A stretch of 32,693 nucleotides of DNA from assembly GCA_019745775.1 (NCBI GenBank), contig JAIESR010000037.1, positions 1 to 32,693 of the forward strand. The letters run 5' to 3'. The notes beneath the pieces were generated by a model. The model was not told the DNA's origin, searched no databases, and saw only the letters and a list, made by a program, of their open reading frames with translations. The position numbers and the translations under genes are program-made. This DNA comes from Xanthobacteraceae bacterium (lineage in GTDB: Bacteria; Pseudomonadota; Alphaproteobacteria; Rhizobiales; Xanthobacteraceae). Of the stretch, positions 7,651 to 15,632 are shown piece after piece (positions within the stretch are counted from its first letter, which is position 1; each line of letters begins with the position of its first letter).

Positions 7651-8634
7651 GTGACGCGACCGTTTGGCGCGCTGCTCGCCGCCATGCTCTTCGTCAGTCC
7701 GGGCATCCAGGGAATTTCATCCGCCGCCGCGCAGGACTGGCCCAACAAGCCGGTGCGCATCGTCAACACCTTCGCACCCGGCGGCGCCGCCGACTACCTC
7801 GCGCGCACCATCGCCGACGGTCTCTCCAGTACGTTCGGCCAGCAGTTCTTCGTCGAAACGCGCTCCGGCGCGGCCGGCGCGATCGGCGTCAACTCGGTGG
7901 TGTCGACGCCGCCCGACGGCTACAACTTCGTGATCACCAACATCACCATGCTGGTGCTGGCGCCGATCTCAAATCCGCGGCTCGGCTATCATCCCGAGCG
8001 CGATCTCACCAACCTCGCCTATCTCGGCGGCTCGCCGGTCGTGCTGTCGGTCAACGCGAAGAGCCCGATCAAGTCGCTCGCCGACTTCATCGCGCACGGC
8101 AGGAAGGCCGGAAAGCCTTTGACCTATTCGTCGTCCGGTGTCGGCTCGAGCGGGCATCTGTTCGGCGAGACCTTCGCGCGCAAAGTCGGGATCAAGGTCG
8201 AGCACGTGCCCTATAAGGGCGCGGCGCAGGGCCTGCTCGATCTCGTCGGCGGGCATATCGAATGGTCGGCGCAGACCGTCACGTCGTCGGCCGGACAAAT
8301 CCGCGGTGGCACGTTGCGCGGGATCGCCATGACGGCCAAGCAGCGGATGCCCGACTATCCCGACACGCCGACATTCGCCGAGCTCGGCCATCCGGAATTC
8401 AATACGCCGATCTGGTTCACGCTGTCGGCGCCGAAGGGGCTCCCGCAACCGATCGTCGACAAGATGAACGGCGAGATCAACAAGATCATGACCGCGCCGG
8501 CAATGGTCGAACGCATGCAGAAGGAAGGCATGGTGGTGGAGGCGATGACGCCGGCGCAGCTGCAACAGCTGATCGAGACCGAGACGCGCTTCTGGCGCCC
8601 GGCGATCGAGCAGGCGGGGCTGATGCAGAAGTAG
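7651..8634 (+). CDS. Tripartite tricarboxylate transporter (Bug-family) substrate-binding protein
   Basis: This 327-aa protein is a Bug receptor with a Sec signal peptide (about 1-29, cleavage near SAAAQ-DWP). The mature part opens WPNKPVRIVNTFAPGGAAD, followed by RSGAAGAIGVNSVV and PPDGYNFVITN. Family marks VEHVPYKGAAQGLLDLVGGHI and the C-terminal FW in TRFWRPAIEQAG are present. The start is GTG at 7651 with AAGGAGG 5 nt upstream. An in-frame ATG at 7608 would add 14 residues ahead of the signal peptide and is less likely. It is the fifth Bug-type gene in 8.6 kb. Ligand unknown. Confidence 0.9.
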   Translation: MTRPFGALLAAMLFVSPGIQGISSAAAQDWPNKPVRIVNTFAPGGAADYLARTIADGLSSTFGQQFFVETRSGAAGAIGVNSVVSTPPDGYNFVITNITMLVLAPISNPRLGYHPERDLTNLAYLGGSPVVLSVNAKSPIKSLADFIAHGRKAGKPLTYSSSGVGSSGHLFGETFARKVGIKVEHVPYKGAAQGLLDLVGGHIEWSAQTVTSSAGQIRGGTLRGIAMTAKQRMPDYPDTPTFAELGHPEFNTPIWFTLSAPKGLPQPIVDKMNGEINKIMTAPAMVERMQKEGMVVEAMTPAQLQQLIETETRFWRPAIEQAGLMQK

Positions 8635-8640
8635 GCGGCT

Positions 8641-8763
8641 ACTCGCCCTCACTCCGCTCATCCTGAGGGCCCGCGAAGCGGGCGTCTCGAAGGATGGGGC
8701 GGCCCGAATGTGCGGCCATGGTTCGAGACGCCGCGCTTGCGCGCGGCTCCTCACCATGAGGGC
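8641..8763. repeat. Imperfect palindromic interspersed repeat (Rhizobiales type)
   Basis: This intergenic element has nested inverted arms. CTCATCCTGAGG at 8657-8668 pairs with CCTCACCATGAGG at 8749-8761. GCGTCTCGAAGGATGG (about 8682-8697) pairs imperfectly with CCATGGTTCGAGACGC (about 8717-8732). The phrases resemble a dispersed palindrome common in Bradyrhizobium and Rhodopseudomonas intergenic regions. It lies between convergent genes and may also end transcription from both sides. Confidence 0.75.
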
Positions 8764-8783
8764 GGCGCAGGTTGCGCGGCTGG

Positions 8784-9008
8784 CTACTTCTTCCTGATCC
8801 GGAACGTCAGCACCTTCTTCTCCCTGGACTGGCCTTCGAGCTTGTCGCCGGTCTGGTTGAGAAGGGTCGGAATGTCGACGGTGGTGAGCGGGTCGGTACA
8901 TTCGATCACCAGCAAATCGCCGCTCTTGAGGGTGCTGAGCGCCTTGCGGGTCCGCAGCGCGGGCAGGGGGCATTTCAAACCCCGGAGATTCATCGTCTTT
9001 TCAGCCAT
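8784..9008 (-). CDS. tusA: TusA/SirA-like sulfurtransferase
   Basis: This 74-aa cytoplasmic protein is a TusA-family sulfur carrier. It has the N-terminal motif LRGLKCPLPALRTRKAL with catalytic C13 in CPLP, then the typical GDLLVIECTDPLTTVDIP strand-helix segment. Family members receive persulfide sulfur from cysteine desulfurases and pass it on for tRNA thiolation, sulfur oxidation or molybdenum cofactor sulfuration. The start at 9008 was set by family length; no good ribosome binding site is visible. It diverges from the MoeA-like gene at 9063 with 54 bp between, so a role in cofactor sulfur supply is plausible but unproven. The tusA symbol denotes the family only. Confidence 0.85.
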   Translation of the reverse strand: MAEKTMNLRGLKCPLPALRTRKALSTLKSGDLLVIECTDPLTTVDIPTLLNQTGDKLEGQSREKKVLTFRIRKK

Positions 9009-9062
9009 GGCGGAGAGGCAACTTCTGGTCGCGGCGGTGTCCCGACAATATAGTGTGCGGCG

Positions 9063-10181
9063 ATGGCCGGTGAACCCGAAAATCAACGCATCACGCGGCT
9101 GACGCCGCTCGACGATGTGCTCTCCGCGATCAACGCGACCGCGCCGGTCGCGCCGCGCGCCGTCGATCTGTCGAAGGCGCTCAACCGCGTGCTGGCCGAG
9201 GATGTCGTCGCCGCCGCCGGGCAGCCGGCCGGGCCGCTCGCGCTGCGCGACGGCTATGCCGTCCGTGCCGAAGACATCGCTGACGCCGGCTCGTACGCGC
9301 CGGCGCCGCTCGCCGCAGCGCCGGTTCGGGTCGATGTCGGCGACGCGCTGCCGCCGGGCACCGACACCGTTGTGCCGCTCGAAGCGGTCGCCAGCCAGGG
9401 CGGCCGCTTCGAAGCGCTTGCGGCGGCTGCCGCCGGCGATGGCGTGCTTCCAGGCGGCGCCGATCTCCAGGCCGGCGATTTCATCGCGCGTGCAGGATGG
9501 CGGCTCAACGATTTCAATCTTGCGATGCTGGCAATGGCCGGCAAGGCGCAGGTACAGGCGCGCGAGCCGCGCATCCGTCTTGTGAAGGCGCGTGCCGTCG
9601 CCGACGTCGTGCTCGACGCGGTCGGTGATCTCCTGGCGCGTGCGCTGGACGCGCGCGGCTGCGCCGTGCGCCGTAGCGCCGGTGATCTTCCTGCGGCGCT
9701 TGCGGATACGTCGCACGATGCCGTCATCGGCATTGGCGGCACCGGCAGCGGCCGCGACGACGCAAGCGTCGACATGCTCGCCACGCATGGCCGTGTGACC
9801 GTGCATGGCGTTGCGATCTCGCCGGGCGAGACCGCGGCCTTTGGCGTGAGCGGCGACCGCGCGGTGCTCCTGCTGCCGGGGCGGATCGATGCGGCGATCG
9901 CGGCCTGGCTTACGATGGGAATGCCGCTGATCGACCGTCTCGAAGGTAGCAGCGAAGGTTCCGACCCGTCGTCCGTTTCGAAGCTCGCGCGCAAAGTCGC
10001 GTCGCCGATCGGCCTCGTGGAGGTCGTTCCGGTGCGCCTGACGAAGCACGGCGCGGAGCCCATAGCCTCGGGCTATTGGCCATTGGCGCCACTCGCTAAC
10101 ACGGACGGCTGGATTCTGGTGCCCGCCAACAGTGAAGGTTTGCAAGCGGGAAGCGAGGTCGTGATAAGACCGTGGCCATGA
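9063..10181 (+). CDS. Short MoeA-like molybdopterin-binding protein
   Basis: This 372-aa protein resembles MoeA, which inserts molybdenum into molybdopterin, but lacks parts of it. The N-terminal MoeA segment is recognisable (LSKALNRVLAEDVVA, then LRDGYAVRAED at 61-71 and GDALPPGTDTVVPLEAV). The usual PPFDNSAVDGYA reads GPLALRDGYAVRA, so the PPFDNS half is lost. The central domain is shortened: instead of a full STGDE / SGG.S.G.D series there is IGIGGTGSGRDDASVD. It ends with a recognisable domain IV. It overlaps the next gene, itself a MoeA fusion, by 4 bp. The pair may act as a heteromer or as sensors, which is inference. Similar pairs occur in Rhizobiales as I recall. Confidence 0.7.
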   Translation: MAGEPENQRITRLTPLDDVLSAINATAPVAPRAVDLSKALNRVLAEDVVAAAGQPAGPLALRDGYAVRAEDIADAGSYAPAPLAAAPVRVDVGDALPPGTDTVVPLEAVASQGGRFEALAAAAAGDGVLPGGADLQAGDFIARAGWRLNDFNLAMLAMAGKAQVQAREPRIRLVKARAVADVVLDAVGDLLARALDARGCAVRRSAGDLPAALADTSHDAVIGIGGTGSGRDDASVDMLATHGRVTVHGVAISPGETAAFGVSGDRAVLLLPGRIDAAIAAWLTMGMPLIDRLEGSSEGSDPSSVSKLARKVASPIGLVEVVPVRLTKHGAEPIASGYWPLAPLANTDGWILVPANSEGLQAGSEVVIRPWP

Positions 10182-12166
10182 GCGACCGTTTGGACAAGAA
10201 CGCCGCGAACCGCGACCTCATCGATATGATCCGCCGCGCGGCGCGGCAGGAGCAGTTCCTCGAAGTTGTTTCCGCCGACGAAGCGCGCGCGCGTTTTGCG
10301 CGCCATGTCGACTTTGCACCGCTACCGGCGGAGCGTGTCGTGCTGGCGGCATCGCTCGGCCGCGTGCTTGCGCACGACGTCAAGGCGCCGATCGACGTGC
10401 CGCCGTTCGATCGTTCCAACGTCGACGGCTTCGCGCTGCGCGCCGTCGACACCCTGGGCGCAAGCGACACCGCGCCGAAGCGGCTTCGTCTCAACCCGGA
10501 GGTCGTGGTGTGCGGTCACGCGCCGACCGCGGGTGTCGAAACCGGCACCGCGACCACCATCGCCACCGGCGGTGTGGTGCCGCGGGGTGCCGACGCCGTC
10601 GTCATTATCGAGCAGACCGAGCTGGTCGAAGGCGGCGACGCAGCGGTCGATGTGCGCCGCGCCGCCGCGCCGGGGCAATTCGTTTCCTATGCCGGCTCCG
10701 ACATCGCGCGCGGCGAAGTGGTGCTGCGGCGCGGCGCGCGCATCGGCTCGCGCGAGATCGGCATGCTGGCAGCCTGCGGCGTCGCCGAGGTCGATGTCGT
10801 GCGCCGGCCACGCGTCGCCGTGCTTTCGACCGGCGACGAGCTGGTGCGGCCGGGCGAGCCGCTGCGGCCCGCTGCGGTCTACGATTCCAATGGCGCGATC
10901 GTCGCGGCGGCAGTGCAGGAGGCCGGCGGTGAGGCGGTTCCGTTCGGCAGCTTCCCGGATGACGAGATCACGCTCGAGCTCGCAATCCATGCGGCACTCG
11001 AATCCTGCGACTTGGTCCTGCTGTCGGGCGGTACCTCGAAGGGCGCCGGCGATCTCTCGCATCGCGTGGTGTCGCAGCTCGGCGAGCCCGGCGTGGTCGT
11101 GCATGGCGTCGCCCTCAAGCCCGGCAAGCCGCTCTGCCTCGCGGTGGCCGGAGGCAAGCCGCTGGTGGTGCTGCCGGGATTTCCGACCTCGGCGATCTTC
11201 ACGTTTCATGCCTTCGTCGCACCGGTCATCCGCGCCAAAGCCGGCCTGCCGTCGGAAGCCTTGCGCAGCGTCGAGGCCGACGTGCCGGTGCGCATTCCCT
11301 CCGAGCTTGGCCGCAAGGAGTTCGTGCTGGTCGCGCTGGTCGCGGGCGAGCAGCGACCGGTCGCCTTTCCGACCGCCAAGGGCTCGGGCTCGGTGACGAG
11401 CTTCTCGCAAGCCGACGGCTTTCTGGAGATCGACGCGCTCGCCTCGTCGCTCGATGCCGGCACGCGCGCCTCGGTCACGCTGATCGGCCAGGCGGCGGCG
11501 ATGCCCGACCTTATCGTCACCGGCTCGAACGACATCGCGCTCGACATCGTCGTCGGCAAGCTCGCCGAGCAGGGACTTACCACGCGCACGATCGCGGTCG
11601 GCAGCCTCGGCGGCGTCGCCGCGGCGGAGCGCGGCGAATGCGATCTCGCGCCCGTGCACCTCGTCGATCCCGCGACCGGCGCCTACAACGAGCATCTGTT
11701 GAAGCCGGGCTTGTCGCTGGCGAAAGGCTGGCAGCGCATGCAGGGCTTCGTCTTCCGCAAAGGCGACGCACGCTTCGAGGGCCGCACCGCGCAGGAGGCG
11801 GTGGCAGCCGCGCTCGCCGACGCGCAGTGCCTGATGGTCAACCGCAACGCCGGCGCCGGCACGCGCGTGCTGATCGACAAGCTGCTCGGCGGCAAGCGCC
11901 CGCCCGGCTATTCGAACCAGCCGCGCTCGCACAACGCGGTCGCCGCCGCCGTGGCGCAGGGCCGCGCCGACTGGGGCGTGTCGACCTCGTCGGTGGCGGA
12001 ACTCTACGGGCTGGGGTTCCTCTTCATGGCGCCGGAGGAATACGATTTCCTGGTGGTCGAGAGCCGCCGCAGCCGGCCGGCGGTGCAGGCCTTTCTGGCG
12101 GCGCTGCGTGACGACGGCGTGCGCGCGCAGATCGCGGCGCTCGGCATGCGCCCCGCCGATGCCTGA
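10178..12166 (+). CDS. MoeA fused to a periplasmic-binding-protein-like (molybdate-binding type) domain
   Basis: This 662-aa protein joins two modules. Residues about 30-445 are MoeA: VPPFDRSNVDGFALR (74-88), PRGADAVVIIEQTE, STGDELVRPGEPL, LLSGGTSKGAGDLSHRV, ALKPGKPLCLA and LPGFPTSAIFTFHAF. Residues about 446-660 form a PBP-like domain of the COG1910 type (VTGSNDIALDIVVGKLAEQ, then GSLGGVAAAERGECDLAPVHLVDP, NRNAGAGTRVLIDKLLGG and AVAAAVAQGRADWGVS). There is no signal peptide, so it acts in the cytoplasm. The family is proposed to sense a Mo or cofactor species and insert metal. The ATG at 10178 overlaps the upstream stop (ATGA); a GTG at 10172 is an alternative. MoeA plus PBP is a known architecture; its exact function is not settled. 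Confidence 0.85.
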   Translation: MSDRLDKNAANRDLIDMIRRAARQEQFLEVVSADEARARFARHVDFAPLPAERVVLAASLGRVLAHDVKAPIDVPPFDRSNVDGFALRAVDTLGASDTAPKRLRLNPEVVVCGHAPTAGVETGTATTIATGGVVPRGADAVVIIEQTELVEGGDAAVDVRRAAAPGQFVSYAGSDIARGEVVLRRGARIGSREIGMLAACGVAEVDVVRRPRVAVLSTGDELVRPGEPLRPAAVYDSNGAIVAAAVQEAGGEAVPFGSFPDDEITLELAIHAALESCDLVLLSGGTSKGAGDLSHRVVSQLGEPGVVVHGVALKPGKPLCLAVAGGKPLVVLPGFPTSAIFTFHAFVAPVIRAKAGLPSEALRSVEADVPVRIPSELGRKEFVLVALVAGEQRPVAFPTAKGSGSVTSFSQADGFLEIDALASSLDAGTRASVTLIGQAAAMPDLIVTGSNDIALDIVVGKLAEQGLTTRTIAVGSLGGVAAAERGECDLAPVHLVDPATGAYNEHLLKPGLSLAKGWQRMQGFVFRKGDARFEGRTAQEAVAAALADAQCLMVNRNAGAGTRVLIDKLLGGKRPPGYSNQPRSHNAVAAAVAQGRADWGVSTSSVAELYGLGFLFMAPEEYDFLVVESRRSRPAVQAFLAALRDDGVRAQIAALGMRPADA

Positions 12167-12187
12167 TTTCCTGCTACAGTCGTGACG

Positions 12188-13468
12188 ATGGCTCGCGTTC
12201 GTATGGCTCTAGCTGTTGCTGTTCTTGTGGCGGGCGCCGCCGCGGCGCACGCGCAATTGCGCGGTCACGGCGGTCCGGTGCGGGCGCTCGCGATCGCGCA
12301 GGACGGCAAGTCGGCGATGTCCGGCAGCTTCGACACCTCCGCGATCCGCTGGTCGCTGGAGAGGGGCGCCGCGTCGGAAGTGCTGCGCTTCCATGACGGC
12401 GCGGTCAACGCGGTGGCGTTGCTGGGCGATGGCCGCGCCGCGTCCAGCGGCGAAGACACCCGCATTGCGATCTGGAAGCCGGGCGAAGCGAAACCGATTG
12501 CCATGCTCGAAGGCCACAAGGCGCCGGTGGTGTCACTCGCCGTGTCGGGCGACGGCACGACGCTCGCGTCTGCATCGTGGGATCGCACCGCGCGGCTGTG
12601 GCCGCTGGCCGGTGGCGGTCCGCGGGTGCTCGAAGGCCACAAGGATAATGTGAACAGCGTCGCCTTCACGCCCGACGGCAAGTCGGTCGTCACCGCGGCC
12701 TACGACGCGACGCTGCGCATTTGGCCGCTCGTAGGCGGTGCGCCCGAAGTGGTCACGCTGCCGACTCCACTTAACACCGTGGCGATTGCGCCGGATGGCG
12801 AGATCGTCGCCGCCGGCGCCGACGGCAAGGTCTATTTCCTCACCGCCGCCGGAAAGCTGAGAGGCGACGTCGAGGTCGGCACCGTGCCGATCATTGCCGT
12901 TACGATATCGAGCGACGGCAAGCTCGTCGCCGCCGCCGGCATCCGCGGCTCGGTCGCGATCATCGATCGCGCGACGCGCAATCTCGAACGCACGCTGGTC
13001 GGCCCGGGACTGCCGGTCTGGTCGGTGGCGTTCTTTCCCGACAGCCGCACGCTGCTTACCGGCGGCACCGACCGGATGATCCGTCGCTGGGATGCGATCA
13101 CGGGCGAGCCGATCGGCGACGTGCTTGCCGGCGCGCCGGAGGATCCGCTGGCAGCTTACGCGGGCGATCCCGGCGCCGAGGTCTACCGCGCCTGCGTCGC
13201 CTGCCACACCCTCAACGGCAAGGATGGCGTGCGTGCCGGCCCGACGCTCGCCGGCATATTCGGCCGCAGGATCGCGTCGCTGCCCGGCTACAATTTCTCC
13301 GAGGCGCTCCGGAAGATGGACATCGTCTGGACGCCGGAGACGGTGTCGAAGCTGTTCGAGGTCGGGCCGAACGAGTACACGCCCGGCACCAAGATGCCGG
13401 AGCAGCGCATCGGTTCGCCTGAGGATCGCGCCGCGCTGATGCGGTTCCTGGAGAAGGCGACGAAGTAG
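12188..13468 (+). CDS. Exported WD40 beta-propeller fused to cytochrome c
   Basis: This 426-aa protein begins with a Sec signal peptide (about 1-23, cleavage near AHA-QLR). Seven WD40-like blades follow, each with a (L)xGHxxxVxxxAxxxDG-type start; the clearest are LEGHKAPVVSLAVSGDG and LEGHKDNVNSVAFTPDG. Seven blades make a complete propeller. The C-terminus (about 325-426) is a class I cytochrome c: C336-V-A-C-H340 binds heme, GPTLAGIFGR follows, and M403 in PGTKMPEQ is the likely axial ligand. It acts in the periplasm. The propeller probably docks a partner redox protein. The start is ATG 12188 (GTG 12182 alternative), 16-22 bp after the MoeA fusion, so cotranscription is likely. Partner unknown; the neighbouring formate dehydrogenase is one candidate. 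Confidence 0.88.
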   Translation: MARVRMALAVAVLVAGAAAAHAQLRGHGGPVRALAIAQDGKSAMSGSFDTSAIRWSLERGAASEVLRFHDGAVNAVALLGDGRAASSGEDTRIAIWKPGEAKPIAMLEGHKAPVVSLAVSGDGTTLASASWDRTARLWPLAGGGPRVLEGHKDNVNSVAFTPDGKSVVTAAYDATLRIWPLVGGAPEVVTLPTPLNTVAIAPDGEIVAAGADGKVYFLTAAGKLRGDVEVGTVPIIAVTISSDGKLVAAAGIRGSVAIIDRATRNLERTLVGPGLPVWSVAFFPDSRTLLTGGTDRMIRRWDAITGEPIGDVLAGAPEDPLAAYAGDPGAEVYRACVACHTLNGKDGVRAGPTLAGIFGRRIASLPGYNFSEALRKMDIVWTPETVSKLFEVGPNEYTPGTKMPEQRIGSPEDRAALMRFLEKATK

Positions 13469-13483
13469 GCGCAGAAAAATGCC

Positions 13484-15526
13484 TCAACCCTCGCCCTTCT
13501 CCATCCGCTCGCGCTCCTCGCGTTCGCGGATGTAGTCCTCGGTCGTGCGCACGGCGGGACGTGCCGGCGCGCCATAGGGATCGAAGTCGGACTCGGTCGC
13601 GGCGATGACGCGGCAGTCCTCGCACATCTTGAGCACGTCGAGCCGCGATGTCTGGTCCTTGGCCTCCCCCTGGAACATCCAGTGCCTGCCTTCGAGCTTG
13701 GCGATCACGCGCTCGATCGTGCTCCTGGTGCCGAACGGCTTGTCGCAGCGGATGCAGCGGAACGGCTCCTCCTGCTTGAGCACGCGCGCCGACGCGGTCG
13801 CGGCGCGGAAGTCGAGCTGCGGCGTCAGCGTGATCACCTTTTCCGGACAGGTCGCCTTGCAAAGCCCGCATTGTACGCACGCGTCCTCCGAGAAACGCAG
13901 TGTCGGCTTCTCGGGATCGTCGCCGAGCGCGCCGGTCGGGCAGGCCGAGACGCAGGCGAGGCAGAGCGTGCAGCCCTCGACATTGAGCTCGACCTTGCCG
14001 AAGGGGGCGCCCACCGGCAGCGGTACGATGTCGACCGGCGCCGGCGCGGCGCGGTGGAGTTCGCGCAAGGCGAGCCGCAGCACGTCGCGCTTGCCGCCGG
14101 TCGGTAGGAAGCTCGCGGGCCGCGGCGCGCCAACCTGTGGTCCGATCGCGCGCAGCGCTTCGCCGAGCGCGTCGGGATCGTCGGTCTCGATCGGCGCGAC
14201 GCGCCCCGTGCCGAAGCCGAGCCCCGCGAGGATCGGCTCGGCCAGCGCCAACGTGCGATGCAGCCCGGTCACGTCGTGACGCGGCTTTCCGCGCAACAGC
14301 AGGCGCACGGCCACCGCGCCGTAGGCAAAAGCGGCGGCGAACGCTTCAAGCCCGACCTGCGTCACTTCGTTGACCGCGACCGGCAGCGCGTTGGCGGGCA
14401 GCCCGTCGCCATGGCGCGCCAGCGCATCGATGAGCGGCGTGCCGTGGGCGTCATCGTGGAACAGCACGACAGGTTTCGTGCCACCGGCCTCGCTGTAGGT
14501 CGCGAGCAGGGTGCGGAGCTTGCGCATCAGCGCGTCGGCCGATGGCATTGCGTAGGACGCGGCGCCGGTCGGGCACACCGCCGCGCATTGCCCGCAGCCG
14601 GCGCAGATATGCGCGTCGATCTCGACATGGTCGCCAGCGGGTGTGATCGCGCCGGCGGGGCAGAGGTCGAGGCAGCGGTTGCAGCCGACGATCTTCGAGC
14701 GTGAATGCGCGCAGATGTCGGCGTTGAAATCGATGTAGCGCGGCTTGTCGAAGGTACCGGTGAGGTCGCGCGCCTTCAGCACGGCCTTCATGACAGCGGC
14801 GGGATCGCCGGGATCGGCGCGCAGATAGCCGTCGCGGAGGTCGGCGGCCGAGAACAATACTGAGCCACCCGCAATGTCGAGGATGACGTCGCAGCGCGAG
14901 GTTGCGCCGTTCTTCGACGCGCCGAAGCTCAGCGTGCCGCGCGACGACGGTGCCGGCTGCGCATAGTCGTCAACGGTCAGCTCGAACGTGCCGAGATAGC
15001 CCTTGGCGGCGCGGATACTGCCCTTCACGACAGGGAATTCGGACGTCCGCGGCGGCGCGATGTCGGCCGGCGGCCTGATCAATACGGTGACGTCGAGATG
15101 ATCCTTGAGCAGATTGGCGGCTTCGATCGCGCTCTCGTCGCGGCCGTAGATCAGGAGCACGCCCTCGCTTTCGAAACTCACGAACGGGATTTCGGCCGAA
15201 GGTTCTGCGGCCGCCGCGATCAGCGCGGCGATCTTCGGACCCGCCGCCTTCGCGTCTTTCGACCAGCCGGCGGTCTCGCGGATGTTGACGAAGCGGATGT
15301 CGGCTTCTTGCGCGAGTTCGGCGAACAGCGGCGCCTCTTGCGTGCAGGCGACGGTGAGTGACTCGCCGCTCGCTGCTGCTTTGCGAAAGGTTTCTAGCTC
15401 CAGCCGGCAGAGCTGATGCGCGCCCAAGACCTCTGCGCCACGGCAGGCGCGCTTCACCGCGCGCTCGTCGAGCGGCATGGTGTTGTCGCACGAACAGATC
15501 AGGACATTGCGAGGGACTTCGGCCAT
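13484..15526 (-). CDS. Large polyferredoxin (four [4Fe-4S] motifs) linked to formate dehydrogenase genes
   Basis: This 680-aa protein has no signal peptide. It contains two bacterial-ferredoxin-type pairs: C272 with C282-C285-C289 and C308-C311-C314-C318; then C519-C522-C525-C529 and C550-C553-C556-C560. The C-terminal part has two further CxxC pairs (C591/C594 and C635/C638), which look like a zinc-ribbon or rubredoxin-like site. The N-terminal 120 residues carry extra cysteines (CSCDN at 11-13, C40, C61). Similar proteins sit next to formate dehydrogenase genes in Rhizobiales. A role in electron transfer or Fe-S/Mo enzyme assembly is inferred. It diverges from the ligase-like gene at 15633 and ends 15 bp from the convergent WD40-cytochrome gene. 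The C-terminus is a charged, helix-like EREERERMEKGEG tail. Confidence 0.8.
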   Translation of the reverse strand: MAEVPRNVLICSCDNTMPLDERAVKRACRGAEVLGAHQLCRLELETFRKAAASGESLTVACTQEAPLFAELAQEADIRFVNIRETAGWSKDAKAAGPKIAALIAAAAEPSAEIPFVSFESEGVLLIYGRDESAIEAANLLKDHLDVTVLIRPPADIAPPRTSEFPVVKGSIRAAKGYLGTFELTVDDYAQPAPSSRGTLSFGASKNGATSRCDVILDIAGGSVLFSAADLRDGYLRADPGDPAAVMKAVLKARDLTGTFDKPRYIDFNADICAHSRSKIVGCNRCLDLCPAGAITPAGDHVEIDAHICAGCGQCAAVCPTGAASYAMPSADALMRKLRTLLATYSEAGGTKPVVLFHDDAHGTPLIDALARHGDGLPANALPVAVNEVTQVGLEAFAAAFAYGAVAVRLLLRGKPRHDVTGLHRTLALAEPILAGLGFGTGRVAPIETDDPDALGEALRAIGPQVGAPRPASFLPTGGKRDVLRLALRELHRAAPAPVDIVPLPVGAPFGKVELNVEGCTLCLACVSACPTGALGDDPEKPTLRFSEDACVQCGLCKATCPEKVITLTPQLDFRAATASARVLKQEEPFRCIRCDKPFGTRSTIERVIAKLEGRHWMFQGEAKDQTSRLDVLKMCEDCRVIAATESDFDPYGAPARPAVRTTEDYIREREERERMEKGEG

Positions 15527-15552
15527 CAGATGTGGGCCATTAACGGTTCCAA

Positions 15553-15566
15553 ACCACCGCGGTGGT
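15553..15566. promoter_or_regulatory. 14-bp perfect palindrome in divergent promoter (putative operator)
   Basis: ACCACCGCGGTGGT is a perfect 14-bp palindrome in the 106-bp gap between the polyferredoxin gene and the formate dehydrogenase accessory operon. It lies 27 bp before the minus-strand start and 67 bp before the plus-strand start. An AT-rich stretch (TTATAAGTATT, about 15586-15596) adjoins it and could supply -10 elements in either direction. Its position suggests a shared operator; the regulator is unknown. Confidence 0.45.
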
Positions 15567-15632
15567 GGCGAGTAGGGCTCCTAAGTTATAAGTATTCCAA
15601 ACAAAAATCACATCCCCGGGAACGTGGTTGTA

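Noticed and set aside
10322-11932. A 536-codon frame antisense to the MoeA fusion
   Set aside because: It is a GC-driven shadow with no recognisable motif.
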